Notes: generated by a model from the sequence alone, not told the origin. Counted from the first letter of the stretch, positions 43,016-53,078 are shown. The stretch is 64,000 bases of DNA from Actinomycetospora soli (GCF_021026295.1 NZ_JAJNDA010000018.1:1-64000), one strand, 5' to 3'. Numbers and translations are program-made.

Positions 43016-45283
43016 GTGAGCGACTCGACGGACACCACGATCGAGGAGGCCGGCCCGATCTCGGAGCCCGGCCCGCCCCCACCCGCCCCGGCGCCGCCGA
43101 CGCGGTCGCCCGACGGACGCGGCCGGCTGCCCACCGCGCCGGCCGCGGCGACCCCGGCCACGGACGACGTGCCCGCGGACCTCCCCGACGACCGCTACGA
43201 CAACCGCGAGCTGTCCTGGCTCGAGTTCAACGCCCGCGTCCTCGCACTCGCCGAGGACACCAGCCAGCCGTTGCTCGAGCGCGCCAAGTTCCTGGCGATC
43301 TTCGCCTCGAACCTCGACGAGTTCTACATGGTCCGCGTGGCCGGGCTGAAGCGCCGCGAGGAGACCGGGCTCTCGGTGCGCAGCGCCGACGGCCTCACCC
43401 CGCGCGAGCAGCTCGCCCGCATCGCGGCCCGCAACCAGGAGCTCGCGGAGAAGCACGCCCGGGTGTGGCGGACCGACGTCGGGCCGGCGCTCGAGGACGC
43501 GGGCGTCCACGTCATCGGGTGGGACCAGGTCACCGGCGAGGCCCGCGAACGGCTCTCCGCGTGGTTCGACGCCCAGGTCTTCCCCGTGCTCACCCCGCTC
43601 GCGGTGGACCCCGCCCACCCGTTCCCCTACATCTCCAACCAGTCGCTCAACCTCGCCGTCGCCGTCCGCGACCCGCAGACCGGCACCGAGCACTTCGCGC
43701 GCGTGAAGGTGCCGAACAACGTGCCGCGCCTGGTGCGGGTCGGCCCGGAGCCCGGCGAGGACGACGACGAGGCCGACTCGACCAACCTCGACCGCCGCTG
43801 CTGGTTCCTCCCCATCGAGGACCTCATCGCCGAGCACCTCGACCACCTCTTCGAGGGCATGGAGGTCGCCGAGCACCACGTGTTCCGGGTGACCCGCAAC
43901 GCCGACCTCGACGTCGAGGAGGACCGCGACGAGGACCTGCTGCAGGCCCTCGAGCGCGAGCTCGCCCGGCGCCGCTTCGGCCCGCCGGTGCGCCTCGAGA
44001 TCACCGACCGGATGAGCGAGCACATGCTCGAGCTGCTGCTGCGCGAGCTCGACGTGGACCCGCACGACGTGGTCCAGGTGCCCGGGCTGCTCGACCTCTC
44101 GTGCCTGATGGAGCTGCTCTCGCTCAACCGCCCCGAGCTGAAGGACCCGGTGTTCGTCCCGGCGACGCACCCGGCGTTCAGCGAGGGCGAGACGCCCAAG
44201 AGCGTCTTCGCCACCCTGCGCGAGGGCGACGTGATGGTGCACCACCCCTACGACTCGTTCTCCACGAGCGTGCACCGCTTCATCGAGCAGGCGGCGAACG
44301 ACCCGAAGGTCCTCGCGATCAAGCAGACGCTCTACCGCACCTCGGGCGACTCCCCGATCGTCGAGGCCCTGATCGACGCGGCGGAGGCGGGCAAGCAGGT
44401 CGTCGCCGTCGTCGAGATCAAGGCCCGGTTCGACGAGCGGGCCAACATCAACTGGGCCCGCGCGCTGGAGCGCGCCGGGGTGCACGTGGTGTACGGGCTG
44501 GTCGGGCTCAAGACCCACTGCAAGGCCGCGCTGGTGGTGCGCCAGGAGGGCTCGGCCATCAAGCGCTACTGCCACCTCGGCACCGGCAACTACAACCCCA
44601 AGACCGCCCGGCTCTACGAGGACATGGGCGTCTTCACCGCCGACGAGACGATCGGCGCCGACCTCACCGACCTGTTCAACGTGCTCACCGGCTACGCCCG
44701 GCGGCGCAAGTACCGTCGGCTGCTCGTCGCCCCGTACGGCGTGCGGCGGGGTCTGATCGAGCGGATCGACGCCGAGCGCAAGCGCGCCGCGAAGGGCAAG
44801 CGGTCGGGGATCCGGATCAAGGTCAACGGCCTGGTCGACGAGCAGGTGATCGACGCGCTCTACCGCGCGTCGCTCGCGGGCGTGCCGATCGACCTGGTGG
44901 TCCGCGGCATCTGCGCGCTGCGCGCCGGCGTCCCCGGCCTGTCCGAGAACATCCGTGTCCGGTCCATCCTCGGCCGGTTCCTCGAGCACTCGCGGATCTT
45001 CCACTTCGTGGGGGCCGGCGAGCACTGGATCGGCAGTGCCGACATCATGCACCGCAACCTCGACCGCCGGGTCGAGGTCCTCGCGCCGGTCACCGACCCA
45101 CGGCTGACCGCGCAGCTCGACGACATCCTCGACTCGGCCACGGCGCCGTCCACCCGGTGCTGGAGCCTCGACCCGGACGGCTCCTGGACGCCGTGGCCGG
45201 TCGCGGCCGGGGAGGGGACCGAGGGGATGCAGGTGTGCGACCACCAGACCCAGCTGCTGCTGCGCCGGGACGGGAAGGCGTGA
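43016..45283 (+). CDS. ppk1: Polyphosphate kinase 1
   Basis: 755 aa. Reversible polymerisation of ATP gamma-phosphate into polyphosphate. A Pro/Ala-rich N-terminal tail (about 60 residues) precedes the N domain ([37 protein letters not shown]); catalytic-type segments are [50 protein letters not shown] with the phosphorylated His in KTHCK, and [17 protein letters not shown] 43016 follows fbiD by 69 bp. The stop overlaps the GTG of mutT1. Confidence 0.96.
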   Translation: MSDSTDTTIEEAGPISEPGPPPPAPAPPTRSPDGRGRLPTAPAAATPATDDVPADLPDDRYDNRELSWLEFNARVLALAEDTSQPLLERAKFLAIFASNLDEFYMVRVAGLKRREETGLSVRSADGLTPREQLARIAARNQELAEKHARVWRTDVGPALEDAGVHVIGWDQVTGEARERLSAWFDAQVFPVLTPLAVDPAHPFPYISNQSLNLAVAVRDPQTGTEHFARVKVPNNVPRLVRVGPEPGEDDDEADSTNLDRRCWFLPIEDLIAEHLDHLFEGMEVAEHHVFRVTRNADLDVEEDRDEDLLQALERELARRRFGPPVRLEITDRMSEHMLELLLRELDVDPHDVVQVPGLLDLSCLMELLSLNRPELKDPVFVPATHPAFSEGETPKSVFATLREGDVMVHHPYDSFSTSVHRFIEQAANDPKVLAIKQTLYRTSGDSPIVEALIDAAEAGKQVVAVVEIKARFDERANINWARALERAGVHVVYGLVGLKTHCKAALVVRQEGSAIKRYCHLGTGNYNPKTARLYEDMGVFTADETIGADLTDLFNVLTGYARRRKYRRLLVAPYGVRRGLIERIDAERKRAAKGKRSGIRIKVNGLVDEQVIDALYRASLAGVPIDLVVRGICALRAGVPGLSENIRVRSILGRFLEHSRIFHFVGAGEHWIGSADIMHRNLDRRVEVLAPVTDPRLTAQLDDILDSATAPSTRCWSLDPDGSWTPWPVAAGEGTEGMQVCDHQTQLLLRRDGKA

Positions 45284-46290
45284 GCCTGCCCGGGGGGACG
45301 GAGCGGGACGGGGCCCGTCCGGGGCCGGGTCCCGTTCCCGACGACGGGTCGGTGCCGGTCGCGGTGCACGCCGCCGGGGCCGTGCTCTGGCGACCCGCGG
45401 ATCGTGGCAGCGGGGCAGGCGGTGCCGGGGCCGTGGAGGTCGCGGTGGTGCACCGCCCGCATCACGGCGACTGGAGCCTGCCCAAGGGCAAGGTCGACCC
45501 GGGCGAGTCCCGGGCGCGCACCGCGGTGCGCGAGATCGCCGAGGAGACCGGGTTCGCCGCCGTGCTCGGGCGGCACGTGGCGACGGTGCGCTACATGGTC
45601 GGCGCGGACCGGAAGGTCGTCGACTACTGGGACGCCCGGGCGGGCTCCGGGAGCTTCACCCCGAACGGCGAGACCGACGAGCTGCGCTGGCTCGCCCCCG
45701 CCGAGGCGACCCCGCTGCTCAGCTACGACTCCGACCGCGACGTGCTCGCCGACTTCGCCGCGGCCCCGTTCCCGCTGCGGACCCTGCTGCTCGTGCGCCA
45801 CGCGAAGGCGGGCCGGCGCGGCAGCCACGCCGACGACGACGCCCGCCCGTTGGTCGACGAGGGCCGCGAGCAGGCCCGGCGGCTCGCCGACCTGCTCGCC
45901 GCCCACGGCGTCGAGCGCCTGCACGCCGTCGGGCGCACCCGCTGCGTGCAGACCCTCGAGCCCGCCTCGCACCGGCTCGGCGTCGGGATCGTCACCGAGG
46001 ACGCCCTGGCCGACGAGGCCGTCGCGGCCGATCCCGCGCGGGCGCGGGATCGGCTGCTCGAGCTGGCAGGCGAGGACGGCGTGGCCGCGGTGTGCGCCCA
46101 GGGGTACGGCATCCCGACCCTCGTGCGGGACCTCGCGGCCGGGCCGGACCCCGACCTCGGACCCCGGCCCGAGGTGCGGAGCAACCGGCGGCTGTCCGAC
46201 CCGCCGTCGCGCAAGGGCAGCGCCTGGGTGCTCTCGTTCGACGGGCGGACGCTGGTCGGCGCCGACTACGTGCGGGACCCCGCGGTCTGA
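45280..46290 (+). CDS. mutT1: Nudix hydrolase fused to histidine phosphatase domain (MutT1-like)
   Basis: 336 aa. N-terminal Nudix domain with [20 protein letters not shown] (Nudix box) and the YDSDRDV boundary; C-terminal histidine phosphatase with [13 protein letters not shown] (RHA nucleophile). This fusion is the mycobacterial MutT1 type, which degrades 8-oxo-dGTP/GTP and diadenosine polyphosphates. GTG 45280 overlaps the ppk1 TGA. Contains the exact 16-base word at 45335-45350, reading VPDDGS. Confidence 0.9.
   Translation: MSLPGGTERDGARPGPGPVPDDGSVPVAVHAAGAVLWRPADRGSGAGGAGAVEVAVVHRPHHGDWSLPKGKVDPGESRARTAVREIAEETGFAAVLGRHVATVRYMVGADRKVVDYWDARAGSGSFTPNGETDELRWLAPAEATPLLSYDSDRDVLADFAAAPFPLRTLLLVRHAKAGRRGSHADDDARPLVDEGREQARRLADLLAAHGVERLHAVGRTRCVQTLEPASHRLGVGIVTEDALADEAVAADPARARDRLLELAGEDGVAAVCAQGYGIPTLVRDLAAGPDPDLGPRPEVRSNRRLSDPPSRKGSAWVLSFDGRTLVGADYVRDPAV
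45335..45350 (+). repeat. Copy 3 of the 16-base word TTCCCGACGACGGGTC
   Basis: Exact copy inside mutT1, sense orientation; encodes VPDDGS. Confidence 0.7.
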
Positions 46291-46446
46291 CCGGGGGCGG
46301 AGCACCGTCCGCCGACCACGGCGATCCGGTCGCCGACGGTGCCGCCCCGTGGTCATGTCACGAAACGGACTCGGTTAGCGTGGCGCACGGCCGTCCGCCG
46401 GGTCGGCCCCCGGCCTGCGCTCCCCCGTCGTCAGGCCCGGCCCGGC

Positions 46447-48396
46447 ATGACCTGGAGGGTGGGCTTGCGCGCGAAGACACGCCGCTACCGGCAGATCGCT
46501 CTGGTGGTCGTCGCGGCTGCCGTGCTGCTCGGTGTCAACGTGCCACCGGCGTTCTCCTACGTCCAGGAGTGGCGGCACGAGCGCCTGATCAACAGCCCGG
46601 AGTACAAGGCGCAGTACGGGCACTGGGACACGATCGAGGTCCCGCCCGACAACCGCGTCAACGCGATCCACGCCGTGCTGCTGAACACCGGCAAGGTCCT
46701 GCTCATCGCCGGGTCCGGCAACAAGGAGGACATGTTCGCGACGCGGGCGCTGAAGAGCCTCGTGTACGACCCGACCACCGGTCAGTCGCGGATGATCCCC
46801 GTGCCCGACGACATGTTCTGCGGTGGACAGACCGTGCTCCCCGACGGCCGGGTGCTCTTCGCCGGCGGCACGCAGCGCTACGAGAAGCTCGACGGCGCCG
46901 TCACCAACGCCGCGGGCGCGATGCGCGTCAAGAACGAGAACCCGAACGGCCCGCGCTTCCTGCCGGCCGGCACCGAGTTCGTCGCGCCGTCCGGGCAGAA
47001 GTACAAGTCCGCGTTCGACGTCACCCTCCCGCCCGCGGCGAAGGCCGGGGTCGGGCGGCGCACCCAGGTGACCGCCTCCGAGGAGAAGGTCTTCGTCGAG
47101 TCGGAGGTCCCCGGGCCCCAGGCGGTCAACGGCAACCGGGACAAGTACACCGTCACGGGCCTCTCGGCGGCGGACTCGAAGAACATCTACGGCATCGGTG
47201 AGCCGATGACCCTGGACAAGCAGGACTACCAGGGCACCAACAAGGCCTACACGTTCGACCCGAAGACCGAGGCCTGGACCGAGCTGCCGGACATGAACCA
47301 GCCCCGCTGGTACCCGACGCTCACCCCGCTCTCCGACGGCAACGTCCTCACCGTCGCCGGCCTCGACGGCGTCGGGCAGGTGCTCAACGGGCTCTCCGAG
47401 GAGTTCAACCCGCGCACCAACACGTGGATCGACCGTCGCGAGGTGCTCAAGCAGTACTTCCCGACCTATCCCGCGCTCTTCGAGACCGAGCGGCCGCGCC
47501 AGATCGTCTACACCGGCTCGAACGCGGGCTACGGCCCGGCCACCGAGGGCCGCGTGCCGGGCTTCTGGGACCTCGACACCGGCGCGTACACCCCGATCCC
47601 CGGGCTGCGCGAGCCGGAGCTGATGGAGACCTCGGGGTCGTCGTGGATCGGCCCGGTGCAGGACCAGCGCCTCGCGGTGGTCGGCGGCGGCGGCGTCGGC
47701 GAGAGCCCGATCTCGTCCGCCCGGATCGACTTCCTCGACCTCAAGGACCCGGCCCCGCACTTCACGCCGGGGCCCAACCTGGCGCAGCCGACCCGGTACC
47801 CGAACCTGGTCAACCTGCCCGACGACACCACGCTGATCACCAACGGCTCGCTGGACTACCGCGGCAAGGGTGCGACGAACAACCACCTCGCCTACACCCT
47901 CGACCCGGCGACCAACCAGCTGAAGCCGATGGCCGACCCGCGGATCGGGCGCGACTACCACACCGAGGCGCTGCTCCTGCCCGACGGCCGGGTGCTCGTC
48001 GCGGGTTCCGACCCGCTGTTCGACGACGAGAAGAACACGATCCCCGGCACCTTCGAGCAGCGCATCGAGATCTTCACCCCGCCGTACCTGGAGTCCGGGG
48101 CGCCGCGGCCGACGATCTCGTCCGCCCCGCCGGTGCTGACCCGCGGGCAGACGGTGACCATCCCGACGCCGGACGCGTCCCGCATCGCGAAGGCCCGCCT
48201 GATCCGCACGTCGTCGGCCACGCACGTGACGACGACGGACATGCGCGACGTCGCCCTCGACATGCAGAAGACGCCGGACGGGGTGTCGATCACGGTGCCG
48301 AACGAGGCGACCATCGTGCCGCCCGGGCCGTACATGCTGTTCCTCGTGGACGACAAGGGCGTGCCGAGCGAGGCGAAGATCGTCGACGTGCCCTGA
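46447..48396 (+). CDS. glxA: Radical copper oxidase of the galactose oxidase/GlxA type
   Basis: 649 aa. After a short basic start, one N-terminal hydrophobic segment (QIALVVVAAAVLLGVNVP) anchors it outside. Seven-bladed kelch propeller plus a C-terminal DUF1929 domain. The copper/cofactor set is complete: Cys125 in MFCGGQT and Tyr289 in PRWYPT (the thioether pair of galactose oxidase), Tyr504-His505 in GRDYHTE, and His593 in ATHVTTT. Such enzymes oxidise a primary alcohol to an aldehyde and in Streptomyces GlxA act on a surface glucan next to cslA, which is absent here. It sits between mutT1 and the LysR gene. ATG 46447 is chosen. Confidence 0.9.
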   Translation: MTWRVGLRAKTRRYRQIALVVVAAAVLLGVNVPPAFSYVQEWRHERLINSPEYKAQYGHWDTIEVPPDNRVNAIHAVLLNTGKVLLIAGSGNKEDMFATRALKSLVYDPTTGQSRMIPVPDDMFCGGQTVLPDGRVLFAGGTQRYEKLDGAVTNAAGAMRVKNENPNGPRFLPAGTEFVAPSGQKYKSAFDVTLPPAAKAGVGRRTQVTASEEKVFVESEVPGPQAVNGNRDKYTVTGLSAADSKNIYGIGEPMTLDKQDYQGTNKAYTFDPKTEAWTELPDMNQPRWYPTLTPLSDGNVLTVAGLDGVGQVLNGLSEEFNPRTNTWIDRREVLKQYFPTYPALFETERPRQIVYTGSNAGYGPATEGRVPGFWDLDTGAYTPIPGLREPELMETSGSSWIGPVQDQRLAVVGGGGVGESPISSARIDFLDLKDPAPHFTPGPNLAQPTRYPNLVNLPDDTTLITNGSLDYRGKGATNNHLAYTLDPATNQLKPMADPRIGRDYHTEALLLPDGRVLVAGSDPLFDDEKNTIPGTFEQRIEIFTPPYLESGAPRPTISSAPPVLTRGQTVTIPTPDASRIAKARLIRTSSATHVTTTDMRDVALDMQKTPDGVSITVPNEATIVPPGPYMLFLVDDKGVPSEAKIVDVP

Positions 48397-48405
48397 CGGG
48401 CATGG

Positions 48406-48441
48406 GAGCACTGTCCGTGGCCAGGGCCACGGACAGTGCTC
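48406..48441. terminator. Bidirectional terminator between glxA and the LysR gene
   Basis: Perfect 16-bp stem (48406-48421 with 48426-48441) and a CAGG loop; the right arm runs into the LysR stop codon (48440). Confidence 0.75.
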
Positions 48442-49270
48442 ACAGGCGCGCAGCGCAGCGGACGAGGTCGGCCACCGCCCGCGAGCGGCTGTGCGGCGGC
48501 CAGGCGATCACCGTGGTCACGCGGGGAGCGTCGACGACCGGCACGGCGACCACGTCGTCGGCCAGGCCGTGGCGGGCGGAGTCCGGCAGCACCGCCGCGG
48601 CGCGCCCCAGCGAGACGAGCTGGCGCAGCTGCGCGGTGTCCCGGACCTGCGGGCCCGCGCCGTTCGGGTACGTGCCGTCGGGACCGGGCCAGCGCGGCAG
48701 CGGGACGTCGGCGACGTCGGCCAGCCGCAGCTGCGCGTGCGTCGAGAGCGGGTGCCCGGCGGGCAGGAAGAGCGACTGCCCCTCGGAGGCGAGGTCCTCC
48801 GTGTCGAAGCCGGCGGTCGAGTCGAACGGGCGGTGCAGCAGGGCGACGTCGGCGCGGCCGTCGCGCAGCAGCCGCTCCTGCTGCCCCGGCCCGCACAGCT
48901 GCACGTCGACCTCGACCGCCCCGGGCTCGGCGGCGTAGGCGTCGAGGACCTTCGCGAGCAGTTCCTCCGAGGCCCCCGCCTTCGCGACGAGCACGAGGTC
49001 GGGGCCGCTCCCGGCCGCGCGGCGGGTCCGGCGCTCCGCGGCGTCGACGGCGTCCAGCGCCGCGCGCCCCTCGGCGAGCAGGACCGCGCCCGGCCCGGTC
49101 AGCCGGACCTCGCGGCTGGTCCGCTCGAGCAGTCGGGCGCCCACCCGCCGCTCGAGCTGCTGGATCGCCCGGGACAGCGGGGGCTGGGCGATGCCGAGCC
49201 GTTCGGCCGCCCGCCCGAAGTGCCGCTCCTCGGCGACCGCGACGAAGTACCGCAGCTCCCGTGTCTCCAC
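48440..49270 (-). CDS. LysR-family transcriptional regulator
   Basis: 276 aa. METRELRYFVAVAEERHFGRAAERLGIAQPPLSRAIQQLE is the canonical LTTR winged HTH; residues 90-275 form the co-inducer domain (DVALLHRPFDSTAGF, LPAGHPLS). Divergent from the SDR gene at 49354; a T-N11-A dyad lies between them. Probably activates the SDR gene. Inducer unknown. Confidence 0.92.
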   Translation of the reverse strand: METRELRYFVAVAEERHFGRAAERLGIAQPPLSRAIQQLERRVGARLLERTSREVRLTGPGAVLLAEGRAALDAVDAAERRTRRAAGSGPDLVLVAKAGASEELLAKVLDAYAAEPGAVEVDVQLCGPGQQERLLRDGRADVALLHRPFDSTAGFDTEDLASEGQSLFLPAGHPLSTHAQLRLADVADVPLPRWPGPDGTYPNGAGPQVRDTAQLRQLVSLGRAAAVLPDSARHGLADDVVAVPVVDAPRVTTVIAWPPHSRSRAVADLVRCAARL

Positions 49271-49279
49271 CCCTCCAGT

Positions 49280-49296
49280 GATACCCCTGCGGTATC
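49280..49296. promoter_or_regulatory. LysR box (T-N11-A dyad)
   Basis: GATACC, 5 nt, GGTATC is a perfect inverted repeat that fits the T-N11-A consensus; it lies 10 bp from the LysR start and 58 bp from the SDR start, the usual place for a LysR recognition site. Confidence 0.7.
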
Positions 49297-49353
49297 GATC
49301 GGCACCGAGGCGGTCGTGGACGGGTCCGGCGACCCGGGCCGAGCATGGTCGTC

Positions 49354-50067
49354 ATGAGCGAGGAGAGCACCACCGCCCTGGTCACCGGGGCGAACAAGGG
49401 CATCGGCTACGCGATCGCGGCGGGCCTGGGCGCGCAGGGCATGCGGGTCGGCGTCGGCGCGCGGGACGACGCCCGGCGCGAGGAGGCCGTCGAGAAGCTC
49501 CGGGCCGCGGGCGTGGACGCGTTCGGGGTCCCGCTCGACGTCACCGACGACGCGAGCGTGGCCGCCGCCGCGGCCTCGCTGGACCGGCTCGACGTGCTGG
49601 TGAACAACGCCGGCGTCACCGGCGGCGCCGAGCAGCTGCCGACGCAGGTCGCCATCGACACGATGCGCGCGGCGGTGGAGGTCAACGTCTACGGCGTCGT
49701 CCGCGTCACCAACGCGATGCTGCCGCTGCTGCGCCGCTCGGCGCACCCGCGGATCGTGAACGTGTCGTCCGGCGTCGGCTCGCTCGCCCGCCAGACCTCG
49801 GGGGGCGACACCGGGCCGATCGCCGCGGCCTACTCCCCCTCCAAGACGTTCCTGAACGCCGTCACGGTCCAGTACGTCAAGGAGCTCGCGGACACGAACA
49901 TCAAGATCAACCTGGCGTGCCCGGGCTTCGTCGCGACCGACCTCAACGGCTTCCGCGGCCACCGCACCACCGAGCAGGGCGCGGCCACGGCCATCCGGCT
50001 GGCGACCCTGCCCGACGACGGGCCCACCGGTGGCTACGTCGAGGACGCGGGGACCATCCCCTGGTGA
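49354..50067 (+). CDS. Short-chain dehydrogenase/reductase (carbonyl-reductase-like)
   Basis: 237 aa classical SDR. NADP-type motif TGANKGIG, NNAGVTGG, catalytic Ser in NVSSGVGS and the Tyr/Lys pair in AYSPSKTFLN, ending PGFVATDLNGFRGHRT. The GANKGIGY start resembles human-type carbonyl reductases and bacterial homologues often regulated by a divergent LysR. ATG 49354 was taken, 49345 is an alternative. The stop is followed by the perfect family A hairpin. Confidence 0.9.
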   Translation: MSEESTTALVTGANKGIGYAIAAGLGAQGMRVGVGARDDARREEAVEKLRAAGVDAFGVPLDVTDDASVAAAAASLDRLDVLVNNAGVTGGAEQLPTQVAIDTMRAAVEVNVYGVVRVTNAMLPLLRRSAHPRIVNVSSGVGSLARQTSGGDTGPIAAAYSPSKTFLNAVTVQYVKELADTNIKINLACPGFVATDLNGFRGHRTTEQGAATAIRLATLPDDGPTGGYVEDAGTIPW

Positions 50068-50081
50068 GACCTTTCGCCAGA

Positions 50082-50136
50082 TGGCAGGAAAGCGTCGTTG
50101 CTGTCGCTGGATGACAGCAACGACGCTTTCCTGCCA
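50082..50136. repeat. Family A repeat as a perfect 24-bp hairpin
   Basis: Left arm 50082-50105 and right arm 50113-50136 are perfectly complementary over 24 bp with a 7-nt loop (GCTGGAT). It sits between the convergent SDR (50067) and leuD (50154) and can serve as a terminator for both. The left arm also occurs at 16861 (identical) and 38804 (one change), so it is more than a local stem. Confidence 0.9.
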
Positions 50137-50153
50137 GGTGGGGTGGGGTCGGG

Positions 50154-50741
50154 CTACACCGTCGTCGGCTTGTGCGACGGCCGCGCCTTCTCGTAGGCGT
50201 CGATGTCGGCCTCGTGGCGCAGCGTGAGCCCGATGTCGTCGAGCCCCTCGAGCAGGCGCCAGCGGGTGTAGTCGTCGACGGTGAACGGCACGACGAGGTC
50301 CTCGGCCGTGACCGTCCTCGCCGTCAGGTCGACGGTCAGCTCCAGGCCCGGCCGCGACTCGATCTTCTTCCACAGCAGCTCGACGTCGGACTGCTCGACG
50401 GTGGCCGCGAGCAGCCCGGCCTTCGACGAGTTGCCCTTGAAGATCTCGCCGAAGCGCGACGAGATCACGACGCGGAAGCCGTAGTCCATCAGTGCCCAGA
50501 CGGCGTGCTCGCGGGAGGACCCGGTGCCGAAGTCGGAGCCGGCGACGAGCACCGACCCGCGGTCGTAGGGCTCCTGGTTCAGCACGAACGAGGGGTCGTT
50601 GCGCCACGAGGCGAACAGCCCGTCGTCGAAGCCCGTCCGCGTGACGCGCTTGAGGTACACCGCCGGGATGATCTGGTCGGTGTCGACGTTCGACACCCGC
50701 AGCGGGGTGCCGATGCCGGTGTGGGTCGTGAACTTCTCCAC
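50154..50741 (-). CDS. leuD: 3-isopropylmalate dehydratase small subunit
   Basis: 195 aa. [14 protein letters not shown] and [34 protein letters not shown] are the small-subunit signatures. Pairs with LeuC to isomerise isopropylmalate in leucine synthesis. GTG 50741 has GGGAG 8 nt upstream; 11 bp after leuC. Confidence 0.96.
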   Translation of the reverse strand: MEKFTTHTGIGTPLRVSNVDTDQIIPAVYLKRVTRTGFDDGLFASWRNDPSFVLNQEPYDRGSVLVAGSDFGTGSSREHAVWALMDYGFRVVISSRFGEIFKGNSSKAGLLAATVEQSDVELLWKKIESRPGLELTVDLTARTVTAEDLVVPFTVDDYTRWRLLEGLDDIGLTLRHEADIDAYEKARPSHKPTTV

Positions 50742-50752
50742 GGTCAGCTCCC

Positions 50753-52174
50753 TCAGGCCGTCGTGAGCACGGTGGGCGACAGATCCTCGGGGGAACTCAG
50801 CGTCCCCCGCACGGCGGTGGCCGCGGCGACCAGCGGCGACACCAGGTGGGTGCGCCCGCCCTTGCCCTGCCGGCCCTCGAAGTTGCGGTTCGACGTCGAG
50901 GCGCAGCGCTGCCCCGGCGCGAGCTGGTCGGGGTTCATGCCGAGGCACATCGAGCAGCCCGCGTTGCGCCACTCGGCGCCGGCGTCGCGGAACACCTGGT
51001 CGAGGCCCTCCTCCTCGGCCTGCGCCTTGACGGCCATCGAGCCGGGGACCACGAGCATCTGCACCGAGTCGGCGATCCGGTGCCCACGGAGCACGTCGGC
51101 CGCCGCGCGGAAGTCCTCGATGCGCGCGTTGGTGCAGGAGCCGAGGAACACCACGTCCACCGCGACGTCGCGCAGCTTCGTGCCCGGCTCCAGGTCCATG
51201 TAGGCGAGCGCCTTGCGGGTGGCGGCGGCCTCGTCGTCGTCCATCGTCGCGGGGTCGGGCACCGACTCGCCGAGCGGGAGGCCCTGGCCCGGGTTGGTGC
51301 CCCAGGTGACGAACGGGGTCAGCGCGTCGGCGTCGATGTGCACGACGGCGTCGAACTCCGCGTCGTCGTCGGTGCGCAGCTCGCGCCACGCCTCCACCGC
51401 CGCGTCCCACTCGGCGCCCTGCGGCGCGTGCGGGCGCCCCTTCAGGTACGCGAAGGTCGTCTCGTCGGGGGCGACCATCCCGGCGCGCCCGCCGGCCTCG
51501 ATGGACATGTTGCACATCGTCATGCGCGCTTCCATCGACATCGCCCGGACGGCCTCGCCCCGGTACTCCAGGACGTAGCCCGCGCCACCGCCGGTGCCGA
51601 TCTGCGAGATGACCTTGAGGATGACGTCCTTGCTGGTCACGCCCGGACGCAGTTCGCCGTCGATCTCGATCGCCATGGTCCGGAACGGCTTCAGCGGCAG
51701 CGTCTGGGTGGCCATCACGTGCTCCACCTCGGACGTGCCGATGCCGAACGCGAGCGCGCCGAACGCGCCGTGCGTGGAGGTGTGCGAGTCCCCGCACACG
51801 ACGGTCGTGCCCGGCTGCGTCAGCCCCAGCTCCGGGCCGATCATGTGCACGATGCCCTGGTTGGCGTCGCCCATGGGGAACAGGCGCACGCCGAACTCCT
51901 CGACGTTACGCCGCAGCGTCGCGACCTGCGTCGCCGAGACCTCGTCCGCGATCGGCTTCAGGATGTCGAGCGTCGGGACGTTGTGGTCCTCGGTGGCGAT
52001 CGTGAGGTCCGGGCGGCGGAGCCCGCGGCCGTGCAGCCGGAGTCCGTCGAAGGCCTGCGGGCTCGTCACCTCGTGGATGAGGTGGAGGTCGATGTAGAGC
52101 AGGTCGGGCTCGTCACCCTCCCCCTGCCTCACGACGTGCTGGTCCCAGACCTTCTCGGCGAGTGTGCGTCCCAT
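50753..52174 (-). CDS. leuC: 3-isopropylmalate dehydratase large subunit
   Basis: 473 aa aconitase-family enzyme with the [4Fe-4S] cysteines in [14 protein letters not shown] and [15 protein letters not shown], plus [22 protein letters not shown]. Start [15 protein letters not shown] at ATG 52174; a longer open frame is not needed. Divergent from ltbR with two dyads between. Confidence 0.97.
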   Translation of the reverse strand: MGRTLAEKVWDQHVVRQGEGDEPDLLYIDLHLIHEVTSPQAFDGLRLHGRGLRRPDLTIATEDHNVPTLDILKPIADEVSATQVATLRRNVEEFGVRLFPMGDANQGIVHMIGPELGLTQPGTTVVCGDSHTSTHGAFGALAFGIGTSEVEHVMATQTLPLKPFRTMAIEIDGELRPGVTSKDVILKVISQIGTGGGAGYVLEYRGEAVRAMSMEARMTMCNMSIEAGGRAGMVAPDETTFAYLKGRPHAPQGAEWDAAVEAWRELRTDDDAEFDAVVHIDADALTPFVTWGTNPGQGLPLGESVPDPATMDDDEAAATRKALAYMDLEPGTKLRDVAVDVVFLGSCTNARIEDFRAAADVLRGHRIADSVQMLVVPGSMAVKAQAEEEGLDQVFRDAGAEWRNAGCSMCLGMNPDQLAPGQRCASTSNRNFEGRQGKGGRTHLVSPLVAAATAVRGTLSSPEDLSPTVLTTA

Positions 52175-52197
52175 CGATCCCTGCCTGCGTGGTGGTG

Positions 52198-52216
52198 AAT
52201 CCCAGATGATGGGATT
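52198..52216. promoter_or_regulatory. LtbR/NdgR operator candidate 1
   Basis: AATCCCA, 5 nt, TGGGATT: perfect 7-bp inverted repeat located 23 bp upstream of the leuC start. Confidence 0.6.
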
Positions 52217-52225
52217 ACTGTGTCG

Positions 52226-52240
52226 CTCTGTGGGACAGAG
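52226..52240. promoter_or_regulatory. LtbR/NdgR operator candidate 2
   Basis: CTCTG, TGGGA, CAGAG: inverted repeat overlapping the GTG start of the regulator, with the same TGGGA core as the first dyad. Confidence 0.5.
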
Positions 52241-52913
52241 TAGCGGAATCGGCGTGCTCGACAAGGCGGTGGGTGTGCTCCGCGCGGCCGCGGGGGCACC
52301 GTGTGGGCTCTCCGAGCTCGTCGAGCGCACCGGTCTGCCCCGGGCCACCGCGCACCGGCTCGCCGTCGGGCTGGAGGTGCACCGGCTGCTCGAGCGCGAT
52401 CCGGACGGCCGGTGGCGGCCGGGCCCCGCCCTCGCGGAGATGGCCCACGGCCACCACGACCCGCTGCTCACCGCCGCCGAGGACGTCCTGCCGACGCTGC
52501 GCGACCTCACGGGCGAGTCGGTCCAGCTCTACCGCCGCGAGGGCGACTCCCGGGTGTGCGTCGCGGTGGCGGAGCCGGCGTCCGGGCTGCGCGACACGGT
52601 GCCGGTCGGCGTGCGCCTGCCCCTCACGGCCGGCTCGGGCGCCAAGGTGCTGATCGCCTGGTCGCCGGAGGCCCCCGGCGCGTTCGACGCCGACCTGCTC
52701 GCCGAGATCCGCCGCCGCGGGTGGGCCCAGAGCGTCGCGGAACGGGAGCAGGGGGTCGCGAGCGTCTCGGCCCCGGTCCGCGGACCGGACGGTGCGGTCG
52801 TCGCCGCCGTGTCGGTCTCCGGTCCGGTGGAACGCATCGGTCGCAAGCCCGGTTCCCGGTGGGCGAACGACCTGCTCGCGGCGGCCCGGGCGCTGGAGAA
52901 GGCCCTGGCGTGA
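52230..52913 (+). CDS. ltbR: IclR-family regulator of leucine biosynthesis (LtbR/NdgR type)
   Basis: 227 aa. GTG 52230 gives [19 protein letters not shown], close to Streptomyces Ndg[26 protein letters not shown], effector domain with [43 protein letters not shown]. This regulator controls leuCD in Corynebacterium and amino-acid metabolism in Streptomyces. Position divergent from leuC is universal in the phylum. Confidence 0.93.
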   Translation: MGQSSGIGVLDKAVGVLRAAAGAPCGLSELVERTGLPRATAHRLAVGLEVHRLLERDPDGRWRPGPALAEMAHGHHDPLLTAAEDVLPTLRDLTGESVQLYRREGDSRVCVAVAEPASGLRDTVPVGVRLPLTAGSGAKVLIAWSPEAPGAFDADLLAEIRRRGWAQSVAEREQGVASVSAPVRGPDGAVVAAVSVSGPVERIGRKPGSRWANDLLAAARALEKALA

Positions 52914-52930
52914 GCGCTCCCCGCCGTCGG

Positions 52931-53012
52931 GCGTCGGCCGTGTGCCACCGCCGGCGCTCGGCGTCAGCCGTGTGCCACCGCTGACGCCCGACGTCAGCAG
53001 GCCGCCACGCCA
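52931..53012. repeat. Family B double copy after ltbR
   Basis: A diverged dyad at 52933-52955 and an intact one at 52963-52985, the latter followed by CCCGACGTCAGCAG, the same flank as in the 71-bp array at 22540. Located between ltbR and the next SDR gene. Confidence 0.85.
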
Positions 53013-53078
53013 GGCCCGGCGTGAGTCACCCGCCGTCGGGGAATGCCGATCATGTCGACCCGACGGCGAGGAGGCCCC

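Noticed and set aside
42110-45244. A 1044-aa frame opposite cofC and ppk1
   Set aside because: Spans two genuine + strand genes; no ribosome-binding site or domain.
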